Source of the DNA: Marivita sp965656765
GTDB lineage: Bacteria > Pseudomonadota > Alphaproteobacteria > Rhodobacterales > Rhodobacteraceae
Assembly: GCF_965656765.1 (NCBI RefSeq)
Contig: NZ_CBFHLV010000005.1
Coordinates: forward strand, 27,230-91,229
Reading direction: 5' to 3'
Length of the DNA: 64,000 nt
The notes beneath the pieces are model-generated. The model had not been told where the DNA came from and ran no database searches. It saw only the letters and a list, made by a program, of their open reading frames with translations. The translations under genes were made by a program, and so were the position numbers. Below, piece after piece: positions 43,075 through 51,591 of the stretch (positions within the stretch are counted from its first letter, which is position 1; the number at the start of each line of letters is the position of its first letter).

Positions 43075-44226
43075 ATGCTACCGGAACTCACGTCTGCGTC
43101 TGACGCGACCCTTGTTGGACGCGTCTGGCGTCCGGGTCTTGGCCCGTCTTTGGGGCGCATTGATGAGGATCGGGTGATCGACATCACATCGCAGACGCAT
43201 CCGACGATGTCGGAGTTGCTCTCGGCCAGTGATCCCGTTGCCGCGACGAGGAAGGCCTCTGGCGAGGATATCTGCTCGGTGTCTGTCCTCATGCAGAACT
43301 CGACACCCAATGCAGGCGCGGATGATCTGCGCTGGCTTGCGCCGTGCGATTTGCAGGCGATCAAAGCTTGCGGCGTGACCTTTGCAGCGTCGATGGTCGA
43401 ACGGGTGATCGAGGAACAAGCCGCTGGCGATCCCGACCGCGCGGAGGCGATCCGCGCCAAGGTCGGCGGCATCATTGGCGATAGCCTTGCTGGGCTTGTT
43501 CCTGGCTCTCCCGAGGCGGTTGAGGTCAAGCGCGTATTATTGGCCGAAGGATTGTGGTCGCAATACCTTGAGGTGGGTATCGGTCCCGACGCCGAGGTGT
43601 TCACCAAATCGCAGCCCATGTCGTCGGTTGGATGGGGCGCAGCTGTGGGCCTTCATCCAGTCTCAACTTGGAACAACCCAGAGCCTGAAATCGTTCTTGC
43701 GGTCAGCCCGACTGGCCGCATCGTAGGGGCCACGCTTGGCAATGATGTAAACCTGCGCGACGTTGAGGGGCGATCAGCCTTGTTGCTTGGTAAGGCCAAG
43801 GACAACAATGCGTCCTGTTCCATCGGTCCAGTGATCCGGCTTTTTGACGAAGGATTCACACTTGATGATGTGCGTGGCGCCCATTTGAAAATGACCGTTA
43901 GCGGCACTGATGGATTTGAGCTGACTGGCGCATCTTCAATGGCTGAGATCAGCCGCGATCCTGCTGATCTGGTGGCGCAAACTATCGGTGCGCATCATCA
44001 ATACCCAGATGGGTTCATGTTGTTCTGTGGGACCATGTTCGCGCCGGTTCAGGATCGTGACGCACCGGGGCAAGGATTTACACACCATGTCGAAGACGTT
44101 GTGAGCATATCCGAACCAGCGCTGGGCACACTGACCAATACGGTGCGCCTGTCACCTGACTGCCCTGCGTGGACGTTTGGAACGAGTGCGCTCATGCGCA
44201 ACCTGGCTGAACGTTCATTGCTGTGA
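43075..44226 (+). CDS. xylX: 2-Keto-3-deoxy-D-xylonate dehydratase (XylX, FAH family)
   Basis: A 383-residue fumarylacetoacetate-hydrolase-fold enzyme that closely resembles Caulobacter XylX. Shared blocks include GVTFAASMVERVIEEQA, GLWSQYLEVGIGPDAE, WNNPEPEIVL, GATLGNDVNLRD, SKAKDNNAS-like GKAKDNNASCSIGP, and FGTSALMRNLAER at the end. The acidic metal-binding residues (for example in NNPEPE and NDVNLRD) are conserved. It removes water from 2-keto-3-deoxy-D-xylonate to give 2-oxoglutarate semialdehyde. The partner xylD is 9 kb away on the other strand and the dehydrogenase is at 9462-10982, so the Weimberg genes are dispersed. Confidence 0.9.
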   Translation: MLPELTSASDATLVGRVWRPGLGPSLGRIDEDRVIDITSQTHPTMSELLSASDPVAATRKASGEDICSVSVLMQNSTPNAGADDLRWLAPCDLQAIKACGVTFAASMVERVIEEQAAGDPDRAEAIRAKVGGIIGDSLAGLVPGSPEAVEVKRVLLAEGLWSQYLEVGIGPDAEVFTKSQPMSSVGWGAAVGLHPVSTWNNPEPEIVLAVSPTGRIVGATLGNDVNLRDVEGRSALLLGKAKDNNASCSIGPVIRLFDEGFTLDDVRGAHLKMTVSGTDGFELTGASSMAEISRDPADLVAQTIGAHHQYPDGFMLFCGTMFAPVQDRDAPGQGFTHHVEDVVSISEPALGTLTNTVRLSPDCPAWTFGTSALMRNLAERSLL

Positions 44227-44317
44227 CGCCTGTAATGTTCAAATTGACCCTCGATAAAGTTCAAACCCCTTACTTGAGCGGTGAAACGCGCTGCCCGAAA
44301 GAGCATCCGGTGACCGT

Positions 44318-45241
44318 GTGAAGCAGCATTTCCTCTCTGTTGGCGAATGTATGGTCGAACTGGCCCAGATCGGTCCAGAGACGTATCGGCGCGGCTTTGC
44401 GGGCGACACGTTCAACACAGCTTGGTACGCACGCCGCTTGCTGCCGAAGGATTGGACGGTTGGTTATCTGTCAGCCATAGGCGAAGATGCGGTTTCGCAA
44501 GAGATGCGCGATTTCATGGCTGGTGTGGATATCGAAATTGGCGCCTTGCGCGTTGTACCGGATAGAACTGTCGGTCTTTACATGATCTCGACAGATGCTG
44601 GTGAGCGCAGCTTTTCGTATTGGCGCAGCAATTCTGCCGCTCGTTCGTTGGCCGACGATTCTGATTTTTTGGCACAGCATCTGGCAAAGGCTGGAGTTTT
44701 GCATTTTTCGGGCATCACGCTTGCTATCCTATCCCCCGAACACCGAAAGCGGCTTTGCGATGCGATTCAGACAGCGCGGGCGGCTGGCGCGTTGGTATCG
44801 TTCGACACCAACCTTAGACCCCGACTTTGGGAAGACACCGACACAATGTGCGATGGTCTGACCATGGGCGCTTCGGTTGCCGATGTGGTGTTGCCCAGCT
44901 TTGACGAAGACGGCGCACTGTTTGACGATGCAACTCCAAAGGACACCATTGCGCGCTATCGCGACGCTGGGGCGGGTACGGTTGTCGTTAAGAACGGGGC
45001 GGCCCCGTTGGTCGGTTATTCGGAGAATGATGGTACTTTTGAACTGCGGCCCGATACGGTCGAAACCGTCGTGGATAGTACTGCTGCTGGCGACAGTTTC
45101 GCGGCCGGACTTATGTCGGCCTTAGCCATGGGACTGGCCCTGCAGGACGCCGTAAAACGTGCAATGGACCTGTCGGCACATGTGATACAGGCCCCGGGCG
45201 CTTTGGTGCCGGAAATTTTTGAACAGGGAGAAGAGACATGA
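44318..45241 (+). CDS. kdgK: 2-Keto-3-deoxygluconate kinase (PfkB family)
   Basis: A 307-residue ribokinase-fold kinase. The N-terminal GECMVELAQI and GDTFNTAWYARRL blocks are typical of KdgK, as are SYWRSNSAAR in the middle and the ATP-site/catalytic motif STAAGDSFAAG (Asp as general base) near residue 265. It phosphorylates 2-keto-3-deoxygluconate to KDPG, linking uronate and idonate-type acids to the Entner-Doudoroff route. The start is GTG 44318 after a 91-base gap from xylX. The stop overlaps the denD ATG by four bases. Confidence 0.88.
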   Translation: MKQHFLSVGECMVELAQIGPETYRRGFAGDTFNTAWYARRLLPKDWTVGYLSAIGEDAVSQEMRDFMAGVDIEIGALRVVPDRTVGLYMISTDAGERSFSYWRSNSAARSLADDSDFLAQHLAKAGVLHFSGITLAILSPEHRKRLCDAIQTARAAGALVSFDTNLRPRLWEDTDTMCDGLTMGASVADVVLPSFDEDGALFDDATPKDTIARYRDAGAGTVVVKNGAAPLVGYSENDGTFELRPDTVETVVDSTAAGDSFAAGLMSALAMGLALQDAVKRAMDLSAHVIQAPGALVPEIFEQGEET

Positions 45242-46203
45242 ACATTCTCATCATCGGCGGCGGCGGTGTTGTAGGCCAGAAACTGGCGGCAAAGCTTGCT
45301 GACAATGGCACACTGCGCGGTCAGCCAATCAGCAAACTGACGCTTGCAGATATCAACGACCCAGCCTCGGTAGCTGCATCATTCCCTGTTGAAACTACGA
45401 CCTGCAATATCGCGGATGCGGACTCGGTTGCACAGGTCGTGACAGCCGACACTGACGTGATTTACCTGTTGGCCGCCATCGTGTCGGCCCATGCAGAGGA
45501 AGATTTCGATGCAGGTTGGCAGATCAATATGATGGGCACGATGCACGTTCTCGAACGCGCCCGGGCATTGGGGACCAAGCCGGTTGTTGTCTTCACCTCC
45601 TCCATCGCGGTTTTTGGTGGCGAAGTGCCGGACCCGATCATCGACCATACATTTCTCAATCCACAAACAAGCTACGGCGCTCAGAAAGCGGTTGGGGAGT
45701 TGCTGATCAATGACTATTCGCGGAAAGGCTTTATTGACGGGCGTGGGTTCCGCTTGCCCACCATTTCGGTTCGGCCTGGCAAACCTAATCGCGCTGCGTC
45801 CAGTTTCATGTCCTCAATCCTGCGCGAGCCGCTGAATGGGCAAAGTGCAAATTGTCCGGTGGATGGTGATTTCCTTCACTACTACCTCAGCCCACGCAAA
45901 TGCGTCGAGAACCTTATCAAAGGTGCGGAAATACCCGAAGACGATCTCGGCCAGAACCGGTGCATGATGATGCCGGGACGTATGTGGTCGGTGCGTGAAC
46001 TGATCGACGCCATGACAGCTGTAGCAGGCCCAGAGCCTGCGAAGCTTATCACATGGGATGCGCAGCCTGATATCCAGGCCATTGTCAAAGGCTGGCGCTT
46101 TGATCTGCGTCCGGAGAAGGCGATCAAACTAGGCTTGGAAGCAGATGGCAGTTTTGAGGACAATATCCGCTACTATCTCGAAGACGACAAACCGGCGGCG
46201 TGA
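45238..46203 (+). CDS. denD: D-erythronate dehydrogenase-like (NAD-dependent epimerase/dehydratase family)
   Basis: A 321-residue extended SDR with GGGGVVGQKLA at the N-terminus and catalytic Tyr-Lys in TSYGAQKAVGELL. The segment IDGRGFRLPTISVRPGKPNRAASSFMSSILREPL is characteristic of D-erythronate 2-dehydrogenase (DenD), which makes 2-oxo-tetronate from D-erythronate. That product enters the OtnI-OtnK-OtnC route encoded about 6-8 kb away on the other strand. It overlaps kdgK by four bases, so the two are co-expressed although they serve different branches. The assignment rests on motif recognition and context. Confidence 0.82.
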   Translation: MNILIIGGGGVVGQKLAAKLADNGTLRGQPISKLTLADINDPASVAASFPVETTTCNIADADSVAQVVTADTDVIYLLAAIVSAHAEEDFDAGWQINMMGTMHVLERARALGTKPVVVFTSSIAVFGGEVPDPIIDHTFLNPQTSYGAQKAVGELLINDYSRKGFIDGRGFRLPTISVRPGKPNRAASSFMSSILREPLNGQSANCPVDGDFLHYYLSPRKCVENLIKGAEIPEDDLGQNRCMMMPGRMWSVRELIDAMTAVAGPEPAKLITWDAQPDIQAIVKGWRFDLRPEKAIKLGLEADGSFEDNIRYYLEDDKPAA

Positions 46204-46345
46204 TTTGATGAACGCGACGCGCATCACCAGTCTCGTCCGGTAAGACACGATGCCCGAGGAACCGGGCCAATTGTAGCAATACTCGGCCAGCTGAAGCGGA
46301 CATCTGGTCGAGTTGTAAACCGATAGCACTTTCTTGATCGTTACC

Positions 46346-46369
46346 GGGCCGCGTGATGTCACACGGCCC
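46346..46369. terminator. Bidirectional terminator-like hairpin
   Basis: GGGCCG (46346-46351) with CGGCCC (46364-46369), extended inside by GTG/CAC with a one-base mismatch on each side, forms a strong stem in the 189-base gap between the convergent denD and aldolase genes. No long U-run is present. The rest of the gap shows nothing recognisable. Confidence 0.5.
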
Positions 46370-46392
46370 ATTCGCTACCTGAAAAAGAGCGC

Positions 46393-47160
46393 CTAGACTT
46401 TCCATCCTTTGCAGGCCTCAAGACGCCCTACTGCCGCACGGCGGAGCAGCCCGAAGTCGATGTCGATTGCAGTAAAGACGCATCCGGCCTCGACGACTTT
46501 CTCCAGCATATCCTGATCGGCCGACAGAAACCCGGCGGGTTTGCCCGCGGCGCGAATACGGCGCATTGCTGAAACGATTGCTTCGACCACATCTGGATGA
46601 CCCGTATTTCCAGCATGTCCCATCGACGCAGCAAGATCTGCGGGGCCGATAAAGATGCCATCAATCCCGGGAACAGCGGCAATGTCTTCCAACTTTTCCA
46701 TCGCAGAAACGGTTTCGATCTGGATGATCAGACAAATCTCGTCGCGCGCGTTCTTGAAGTAGTCAGGAACCGTTCCGTACATGCTTGACCGCGATCCACC
46801 GGATACACCGCGAATGCCATTTGGCGGGTAGTCAACGGCGGCAGCTGCCAATTCAGCCTCTTCCACAGTTTGAATATAAGGCACCACGAATGTTTGTGCG
46901 CCAACATCCAGCAGGCGTTTGATCTCGGCCACGTTCAGGCTTGAGGGCCGCACGGCAGGCATGCTTTGACTACCATTGAGCGCTTGCAGCTTGGCCAAAA
47001 CATCGGCTTCCGAGTTTGGCGTATGTTCGCAATCGATAAGAACCCAGTCAAATCCGCAGCCGCCAAGCATCTCGGTCAATTGGGTGTCGCGCGTCATGTG
47101 CCAGATGCCGATCTGTTGACGGCCTTCCGCAATCGCACGCTTAAAAGTATTTGTACGCAT
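46393..47160 (-). CDS. HpcH/HpaI class II aldolase
   Basis: A 255-residue class II pyruvate aldolase. The catalytic-region His is in LIDCEHTPN, Arg in AVRPSS, the metal ligand Glu in IIQIETVSAME and the metal ligand Asp in FIGPADLAASMG. Enzymes of this family split 2-keto-3-deoxy acids into pyruvate and an aldehyde (for example 2-dehydro-3-deoxy-glucarate or -rhamnonate aldolases). It is the last gene of the acid-sugar operon on the minus strand, 10 bases after the D-2-hydroxyacid dehydrogenase gene. Substrate not evident. Confidence 0.86.
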   Translation of the reverse strand: MRTNTFKRAIAEGRQQIGIWHMTRDTQLTEMLGGCGFDWVLIDCEHTPNSEADVLAKLQALNGSQSMPAVRPSSLNVAEIKRLLDVGAQTFVVPYIQTVEEAELAAAAVDYPPNGIRGVSGGSRSSMYGTVPDYFKNARDEICLIIQIETVSAMEKLEDIAAVPGIDGIFIGPADLAASMGHAGNTGHPDVVEAIVSAMRRIRAAGKPAGFLSADQDMLEKVVEAGCVFTAIDIDFGLLRRAAVGRLEACKGWKV

Positions 47161-47170
47161 GGTTAGTCCT

Positions 47171-48109
47171 TCAGTTTACTGCTGTAAGCAGGGCGTTACC
47201 GGCATGGAACGCTGTGATGTTGTCACGTTGCAATTGCCCCATTGCGGCGCGAGTTTCGATGGTGCCCGACCCTTGGTGGGGCTGTATGACGACGTTGTCC
47301 AACGCATAGAAACGCGGGTCGATATTTGGCTCATTCAGAAAAACATCCAGACCGGCACCTGCGATTGCGCGTGTCTCCAAAGCGTCAAGCAATGCCGCCT
47401 CATCAACCGTTGTGCCGCGCGAAATGTTGATGAGCACACCCCGTGGACCCATTGCAGCGATCACGTCTTTTGATACGAACTTCTCGGTCTCCTGACCCCC
47501 AACCAACGCCACAATCAGGAAATCTACCGCACTGGCCAATGAGACAGGATCATCGTGATGGGTCCATCCTGGGGTGTCTTTTTCTGACCGTGAAAAGTAG
47601 TGAACGTCCATCTTGAAAGCAGCCAAGCGGTTGGCAATCTCTCGTCCAATCCGACCAAGCCCCATGATGCCCACAGTGCTTCCCGAAACCTTGCGGTTCA
47701 GCGCGTATTCGCCGTGCTTTGCCCAATTGCCGGACCGCGCCCATTCACTGGCCTGCATCATTTCGCGACCGTGGCACAACATCATTCCAACCGCCAAATC
47801 AGCAACATCATCGTTGAGAACATTGGGCGTGTTGGTCACTTTGATCCCACGCGCATTGGCGGCGTTGACGTCGATGGCGTCATACCCAACGCCGTAATTG
47901 GCGATCAGACCAAGGTTTGGCAAACGGTCCATCTGATCGGCACCAAAGGGGGTGTGCCCCTTGTACGCCATCGCTGTGATCGCCGCGCCTACGCTATCAT
48001 CCAGCGAGGCAATATCATCTGGACCATCTAGAAAAATAGGATCGAAATCAGCCTTTAGCGGTGTGAGGTCAGTATCGCTATACGCGCCCACTACGAGTGT
48101 CTTGGTCAT
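47171..48109 (-). CDS. D-isomer-specific 2-hydroxyacid dehydrogenase (glyoxylate/hydroxypyruvate reductase-like)
   Basis: A 312-residue D-2-hydroxyacid dehydrogenase. The nucleotide motif is GLGRIGREIANRL; the catalytic Arg, Glu and His are in NISRGTTVDE, FLNEPNI and VIQPHQGSG. Family members reduce glyoxylate or hydroxypyruvate to the D-hydroxyacid. It could handle the two-carbon product of OiaX (glycolate after oxidation) or a product of the aldolase next to it. Start ATG 48109 follows GGGGGAGACC; the longer ORF to 48217 is not family sequence. It is 46 bases downstream of apnO. Confidence 0.86.
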   Translation of the reverse strand: MTKTLVVGAYSDTDLTPLKADFDPIFLDGPDDIASLDDSVGAAITAMAYKGHTPFGADQMDRLPNLGLIANYGVGYDAIDVNAANARGIKVTNTPNVLNDDVADLAVGMMLCHGREMMQASEWARSGNWAKHGEYALNRKVSGSTVGIMGLGRIGREIANRLAAFKMDVHYFSRSEKDTPGWTHHDDPVSLASAVDFLIVALVGGQETEKFVSKDVIAAMGPRGVLINISRGTTVDEAALLDALETRAIAGAGLDVFLNEPNIDPRFYALDNVVIQPHQGSGTIETRAAMGQLQRDNITAFHAGNALLTAVN

Positions 48110-48155
48110 CGGGTCTCCCCCTTTTGGAAACTGCAGGATATTAAGATCGACGACT

Positions 48156-48998
48156 TTATCCTGCGCAGATGTCTTGAACGGATGCCTTGACGGCCTCCAG
48201 CGAAAAGACCTGATCAAGCCAGTCTTCTTTGAAGATAACCGATTTCGCGTTGTCTATCGCCATCAATGCCCCATCGGAAAACTTGCCTTCTGGGAAAATG
48301 CCGAAAGCGATGGCGAGCTCGATCTTGAGATGTCCAAGGACAAAGTCATGTGCAGCGGCTTCGGGAACGCCCATCGCAACTGCGCGATCCGTGGCATCTC
48401 TGAGGGCAAGCGACAATGTCGCTGCAACCGTCTCCGATAACGCGGGTTCGAGAACCGCGATGTTCTCAAGTGTGCAGCGATGAGACCGGACAACCGGGGC
48501 ATAGATGATCTTGGCGATCTCTTCACACAGTGCGTAATGCTCTTCCGGACCTTGGATCAGCGCGCAAACAATGCCCTGCGGTGCTGCGATGCCGCCGAAA
48601 TAGTCCTTCTGTGCGTCAATGCTGTCATGCGCCTCAAGGATATGGGGGTGGCAAGGATGCGTGCAGAAATAGGTCACATCCTCACGTTCTGGCATTTCCC
48701 CTGCATAGGGTGCGGCAGCATCCAGAACGATGACAGCAGCGCCTGGTTTCAGCTTGTCGATGAACTGATGTGCTATTTTGCCAATCAGCCGGTCGGGCAC
48801 GGCCATCAAAACGACATCCGCGTCCGAGATTGCGTTGTCTCCGTCCGTCACCGCGTCAACGCCGACTTCGTCCTTCAAACGCTGACGACCAGCCTCGCTG
48901 ACCTCAATATGGTCGATTTCAAACCGTGTCGGCTTCAGGTTCTGCGCAAGGCGCACGCCCATCTTTCCGCCTGCCCCCATCAGTGCAACTTTTGTCAT
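48156..48998 (-). CDS. apnO: D-apionate oxidoisomerase-like (ApnO; PGDH C-terminal domain family)
   Basis: A 280-residue Rossmann-fold dehydrogenase with the start VALMGAGGKMGVRLA, a distinctive THPCHPHILEAHDSIDAQKD region with two His, and a phosphogluconate-dehydrogenase-type C-terminal domain. This build is that of D-apionate oxidoisomerase ApnO, described by Carter and co-workers for D-apiose catabolism, which makes 3-oxo-isoapionate by oxidation with rearrangement. The next genes upstream, a DUF1537 kinase and a RuBisCO-like protein, are the expected partners OiaK and OiaX. Start ATG 48998 overlaps the kinase stop by four bases. Confidence is good because the three genes are adjacent. 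Confidence 0.82.
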   Translation of the reverse strand: MTKVALMGAGGKMGVRLAQNLKPTRFEIDHIEVSEAGRQRLKDEVGVDAVTDGDNAISDADVVLMAVPDRLIGKIAHQFIDKLKPGAAVIVLDAAAPYAGEMPEREDVTYFCTHPCHPHILEAHDSIDAQKDYFGGIAAPQGIVCALIQGPEEHYALCEEIAKIIYAPVVRSHRCTLENIAVLEPALSETVAATLSLALRDATDRAVAMGVPEAAAHDFVLGHLKIELAIAFGIFPEGKFSDGALMAIDNAKSVIFKEDWLDQVFSLEAVKASVQDICAG

Positions 48999-50347
48999 GC
49001 TATAACCTCCTCCAAGGCGGCTCCTCCGCCGCGTTTGATCCATCCAAAATAGTCAGCGCTGCCCATCTGCCCGCCCTTGAGCGCAAGTTGCAGCCCGGCC
49101 AGCGCAGTATCTTCGGTGTGCGCCGTCAGAAGCGATGCCCCGGGAATGGTCGGCGCAAGCGCTGTAAATGCGTAAAGCCCCAGCTCGCGGCAAGCATGGC
49201 CTGATGTGTCCCCTCCCGAGATCACGGCCCGCTTTAATCCGGTTTCCAGTAACAGGCGTTTCAGAACCTGCCCCAGCGCGGCCCCGATACGCGTATTGGC
49301 AGTTTCGGGGTCAATTCCTTCGGTTTTTATGGTGGACCGCATGTTTTCAACGGCAGGATCGTCTGGTCCACGTGCGGTGCAGATCAATGGATCACGGCCT
49401 GCATCAATGGCCTTTATTGCTGCGTTGAACACGTCATCAGTCAATGCGCCGGTGACAACTCCTGCTGCATCCAGCTTGATAACCTCAAAGCCATTTGCCT
49501 CGGCCCAGGCAATCTGTTCGCCAGTTGTGGGCGAGACTGATCCGGACACTGCGATGATCCGCTCCACTGGCTGTGCGCTTTGTGTGCGGTTGATATGCTC
49601 CAATTGTCCGGTCGTGCGCCAGTGGTCGACCAACGCGTACTCTATGCCCTGAGAGCCGGCCACAAAGCAGGGTTTCGGCAAGCCCCATATCAATGCACCG
49701 TTTGTTTCCATATGTGATTGCGTCATCGCATCGAGCGTGACGATCCCGGTTTTTCTGGCTAGTGCCGTGTGCGGATGATTGTCGAGTTCCTCGACGGTCG
49801 CCGTACCGACTGGTTTGTCTGTTTGCCGTGACAAATGCCGTGCCACATCCGCTTCCTGCATAGGTGTTACCGGATGCTTTGCCATCACAGGGTGGCGATC
49901 AAGCCGGTACACATCGTCCCCGGCCCCGGCGAACAAATGCCCAAAGGCTTGATAGCGGCGCATTACTGGCGCGGCGACAAGGAACGGCACCGGGCCATCG
50001 CCGACAATGGAGCACCCTATATTGATGGCTTTGCCGATCGACCCGACATGCGGTGCCGAATCCAAGGTGGAACAGACCTTGTAGTGAAGGACTGGTGCGC
50101 CTGTTGATTTGAGAAACTCAAACACCGGCGGCAGGTGCTGATCCATCCAGTCCGGCGAATGGCTCCGCGCTGTTGTGGCAATGCCAATGGCCCGAACGTC
50201 GGGAAACCGGGCAAGTTGTTCGGGTGTCGGGACATCAAGAAAAAGAACGGCCGGCACACCGGCGAATTCCAAAACCTCCATGCTGGCCGCTGATCCGGTG
50301 AAGTCGTCGCCAACCCATGCGACCAGAATGCCATTTGGAAGCGTCAT
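48995..50347 (-). CDS. oiaK: DUF1537 sugar-acid kinase, probable 3-oxo-isoapionate kinase (OiaK)
   Basis: A 450-residue four-carbon-acid-sugar kinase family protein with N-terminal VAWVGDDFTGSAASMEVL (substrate site) and the C-terminal nucleotide domain with VSGSVSPTTGEQI and RAVISGGDTSGHACRELGL. It is longer than and different from the OtnK at 53005-54276, so it is not a simple duplicate. Being between oiaX and apnO with four-base overlaps on both sides, the fitting role is phosphorylation of 3-oxo-isoapionate. Start ATG 50347; the ORF continues to 50434 without family sequence. Confidence 0.82.
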   Translation of the reverse strand: MTLPNGILVAWVGDDFTGSAASMEVLEFAGVPAVLFLDVPTPEQLARFPDVRAIGIATTARSHSPDWMDQHLPPVFEFLKSTGAPVLHYKVCSTLDSAPHVGSIGKAINIGCSIVGDGPVPFLVAAPVMRRYQAFGHLFAGAGDDVYRLDRHPVMAKHPVTPMQEADVARHLSRQTDKPVGTATVEELDNHPHTALARKTGIVTLDAMTQSHMETNGALIWGLPKPCFVAGSQGIEYALVDHWRTTGQLEHINRTQSAQPVERIIAVSGSVSPTTGEQIAWAEANGFEVIKLDAAGVVTGALTDDVFNAAIKAIDAGRDPLICTARGPDDPAVENMRSTIKTEGIDPETANTRIGAALGQVLKRLLLETGLKRAVISGGDTSGHACRELGLYAFTALAPTIPGASLLTAHTEDTALAGLQLALKGGQMGSADYFGWIKRGGGAALEEVIA

Positions 50348-51591
50348 GTGCGGTATTTGCCCAAGGCTTTCGCCAGTGCCGGGTGCTCTTTGGCATAGGT
50401 GTCTGCTGGAATCCCGGCAATGGCTGCGTCCCATGCGTCACGCAGGCTTTCGACACCAGCGGCCGGGCCGTCCGGATGCGCCATGATCCCACCACCAGCG
50501 GCATAGATGCAATCCGCGCTGCCAAGTCGGCGATATGTTTCGGGCGGTTGGACAGCCGATTGGCCAGATGAAAACACGGGCATTGGAACGCAGGGCTTTT
50601 CTGCGAACATCGGGTCTAGCAAGGATATGGCCGACTCCATAACGCTGTCGTCTGGTTCGCTGAATTTGTTGCGCAGACCGTTGACATGCATGTGGTCTGC
50701 TCCGGCCAGACGCCAGAATTTTGACCACGCCGCATAGTCCCAACCCAGCATTGGGGCGCGCGAAAGGTAACCCCAACCGTTGCGGTGCGCATGGATGGGT
50801 AGGTCAGAATGACGAGACAGGGCTAAAAAACCTGCCAGACCGATGGAATTCAAACTTGCCATCACGCAGGTGCCGCCCAGATCGCGGATGAAGTCATGCC
50901 GGTGACGCATCTGATCAACCTCGCCAGTCAGATTAAAGGCATACATCACCTTTTTGCCCGTTCGGTCAGCGTGATCATTGATCACCCGCATCACGGCGCG
51001 GGCGCGGTCTTCGAACGGGCAGGCGGGGCCATCGGCCTGAAGCTCGTCATCCTTGATAAAGTCGATGCCCGCCTCAGCGAGCGTTCTAACCAAATCGGCG
51101 GTTTGATCGGCGTTGAACCCGACTGAAGGTTTGATGATTGTCCCAATCAATGGCCCATTGGACACCCCGGACAATGCACGTGTGCCTGCAATACCGTGCT
51201 TTGGACCGGGATAGGCGTACGCAAAAGCCTTGGGCAAGCGCAGGTCAAGAATGCGTAGACCGGAAAACTGGTTCAGCTCGAATAAGTTGCCCGTGACAGT
51301 CGACATCAGGTTGGTCAGGTCAGGCCCGGTATTGTCCAGCGGCCATGACAGAGTGACCTTGGCACGAGTGTAGCTGTCAGCTATCGCGCCGCCGGGTAGG
51401 GACGGCGTGGCGACAGTCTCGATCACTTCCAGAGCTTCAACTCGCGCCGCAGAGCGTTCATGTAACTCAGGCGTTTCACCAGGCACTTTTACGAAGGTAC
51501 CAGAGCTTTGTTCCCCCGCCATCGCTTGGGCGGCTTGGGCAGGGTCAATCGGCGTTTCAATTAAATAATCTGCTTCGATCCTTTCGGTCAT
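50344..51591 (-). CDS. oiaX: RuBisCO-like protein, probable 3-oxo-isoapionate-4-phosphate transcarboxylase/hydrolase (OiaX)
   Basis: A 415-residue RuBisCO large-chain-like protein without genuine RuBisCO function expected. The barrel motifs are visible: GTIIKPSVGF (the Lys175-type segment), GIDFIKDDE (carbamylated-Lys/Asp/Glu metal triad), HAHRNGWG (His of loop 5), VFSSGQSAV (in place of SGGIH) and AAGGGIMAHPDGP. Known OiaX proteins split 3-oxo-isoapionate 4-phosphate to 3-phosphoglycerate and glycolate. The gene is between otnI and oiaK with four-base overlaps, which supports that role over the methionine-salvage enolase role of other RuBisCO-like proteins; no mtn genes are nearby. Confidence 0.85.
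   Translation of the reverse strand: MTERIEADYLIETPIDPAQAAQAMAGEQSSGTFVKVPGETPELHERSAARVEALEVIETVATPSLPGGAIADSYTRAKVTLSWPLDNTGPDLTNLMSTVTGNLFELNQFSGLRILDLRLPKAFAYAYPGPKHGIAGTRALSGVSNGPLIGTIIKPSVGFNADQTADLVRTLAEAGIDFIKDDELQADGPACPFEDRARAVMRVINDHADRTGKKVMYAFNLTGEVDQMRHRHDFIRDLGGTCVMASLNSIGLAGFLALSRHSDLPIHAHRNGWGYLSRAPMLGWDYAAWSKFWRLAGADHMHVNGLRNKFSEPDDSVMESAISLLDPMFAEKPCVPMPVFSSGQSAVQPPETYRRLGSADCIYAAGGGIMAHPDGPAAGVESLRDAWDAAIAGIPADTYAKEHPALAKALGKYRT

Noticed and set aside
50344..51591. True RuBisCO or methionine-salvage enolase
   Set aside because: The SGG segment of loop 7 reads SSGQ and there is no small subunit, phosphoribulokinase or methionine-salvage gene nearby; the neighbours are acid-sugar genes.
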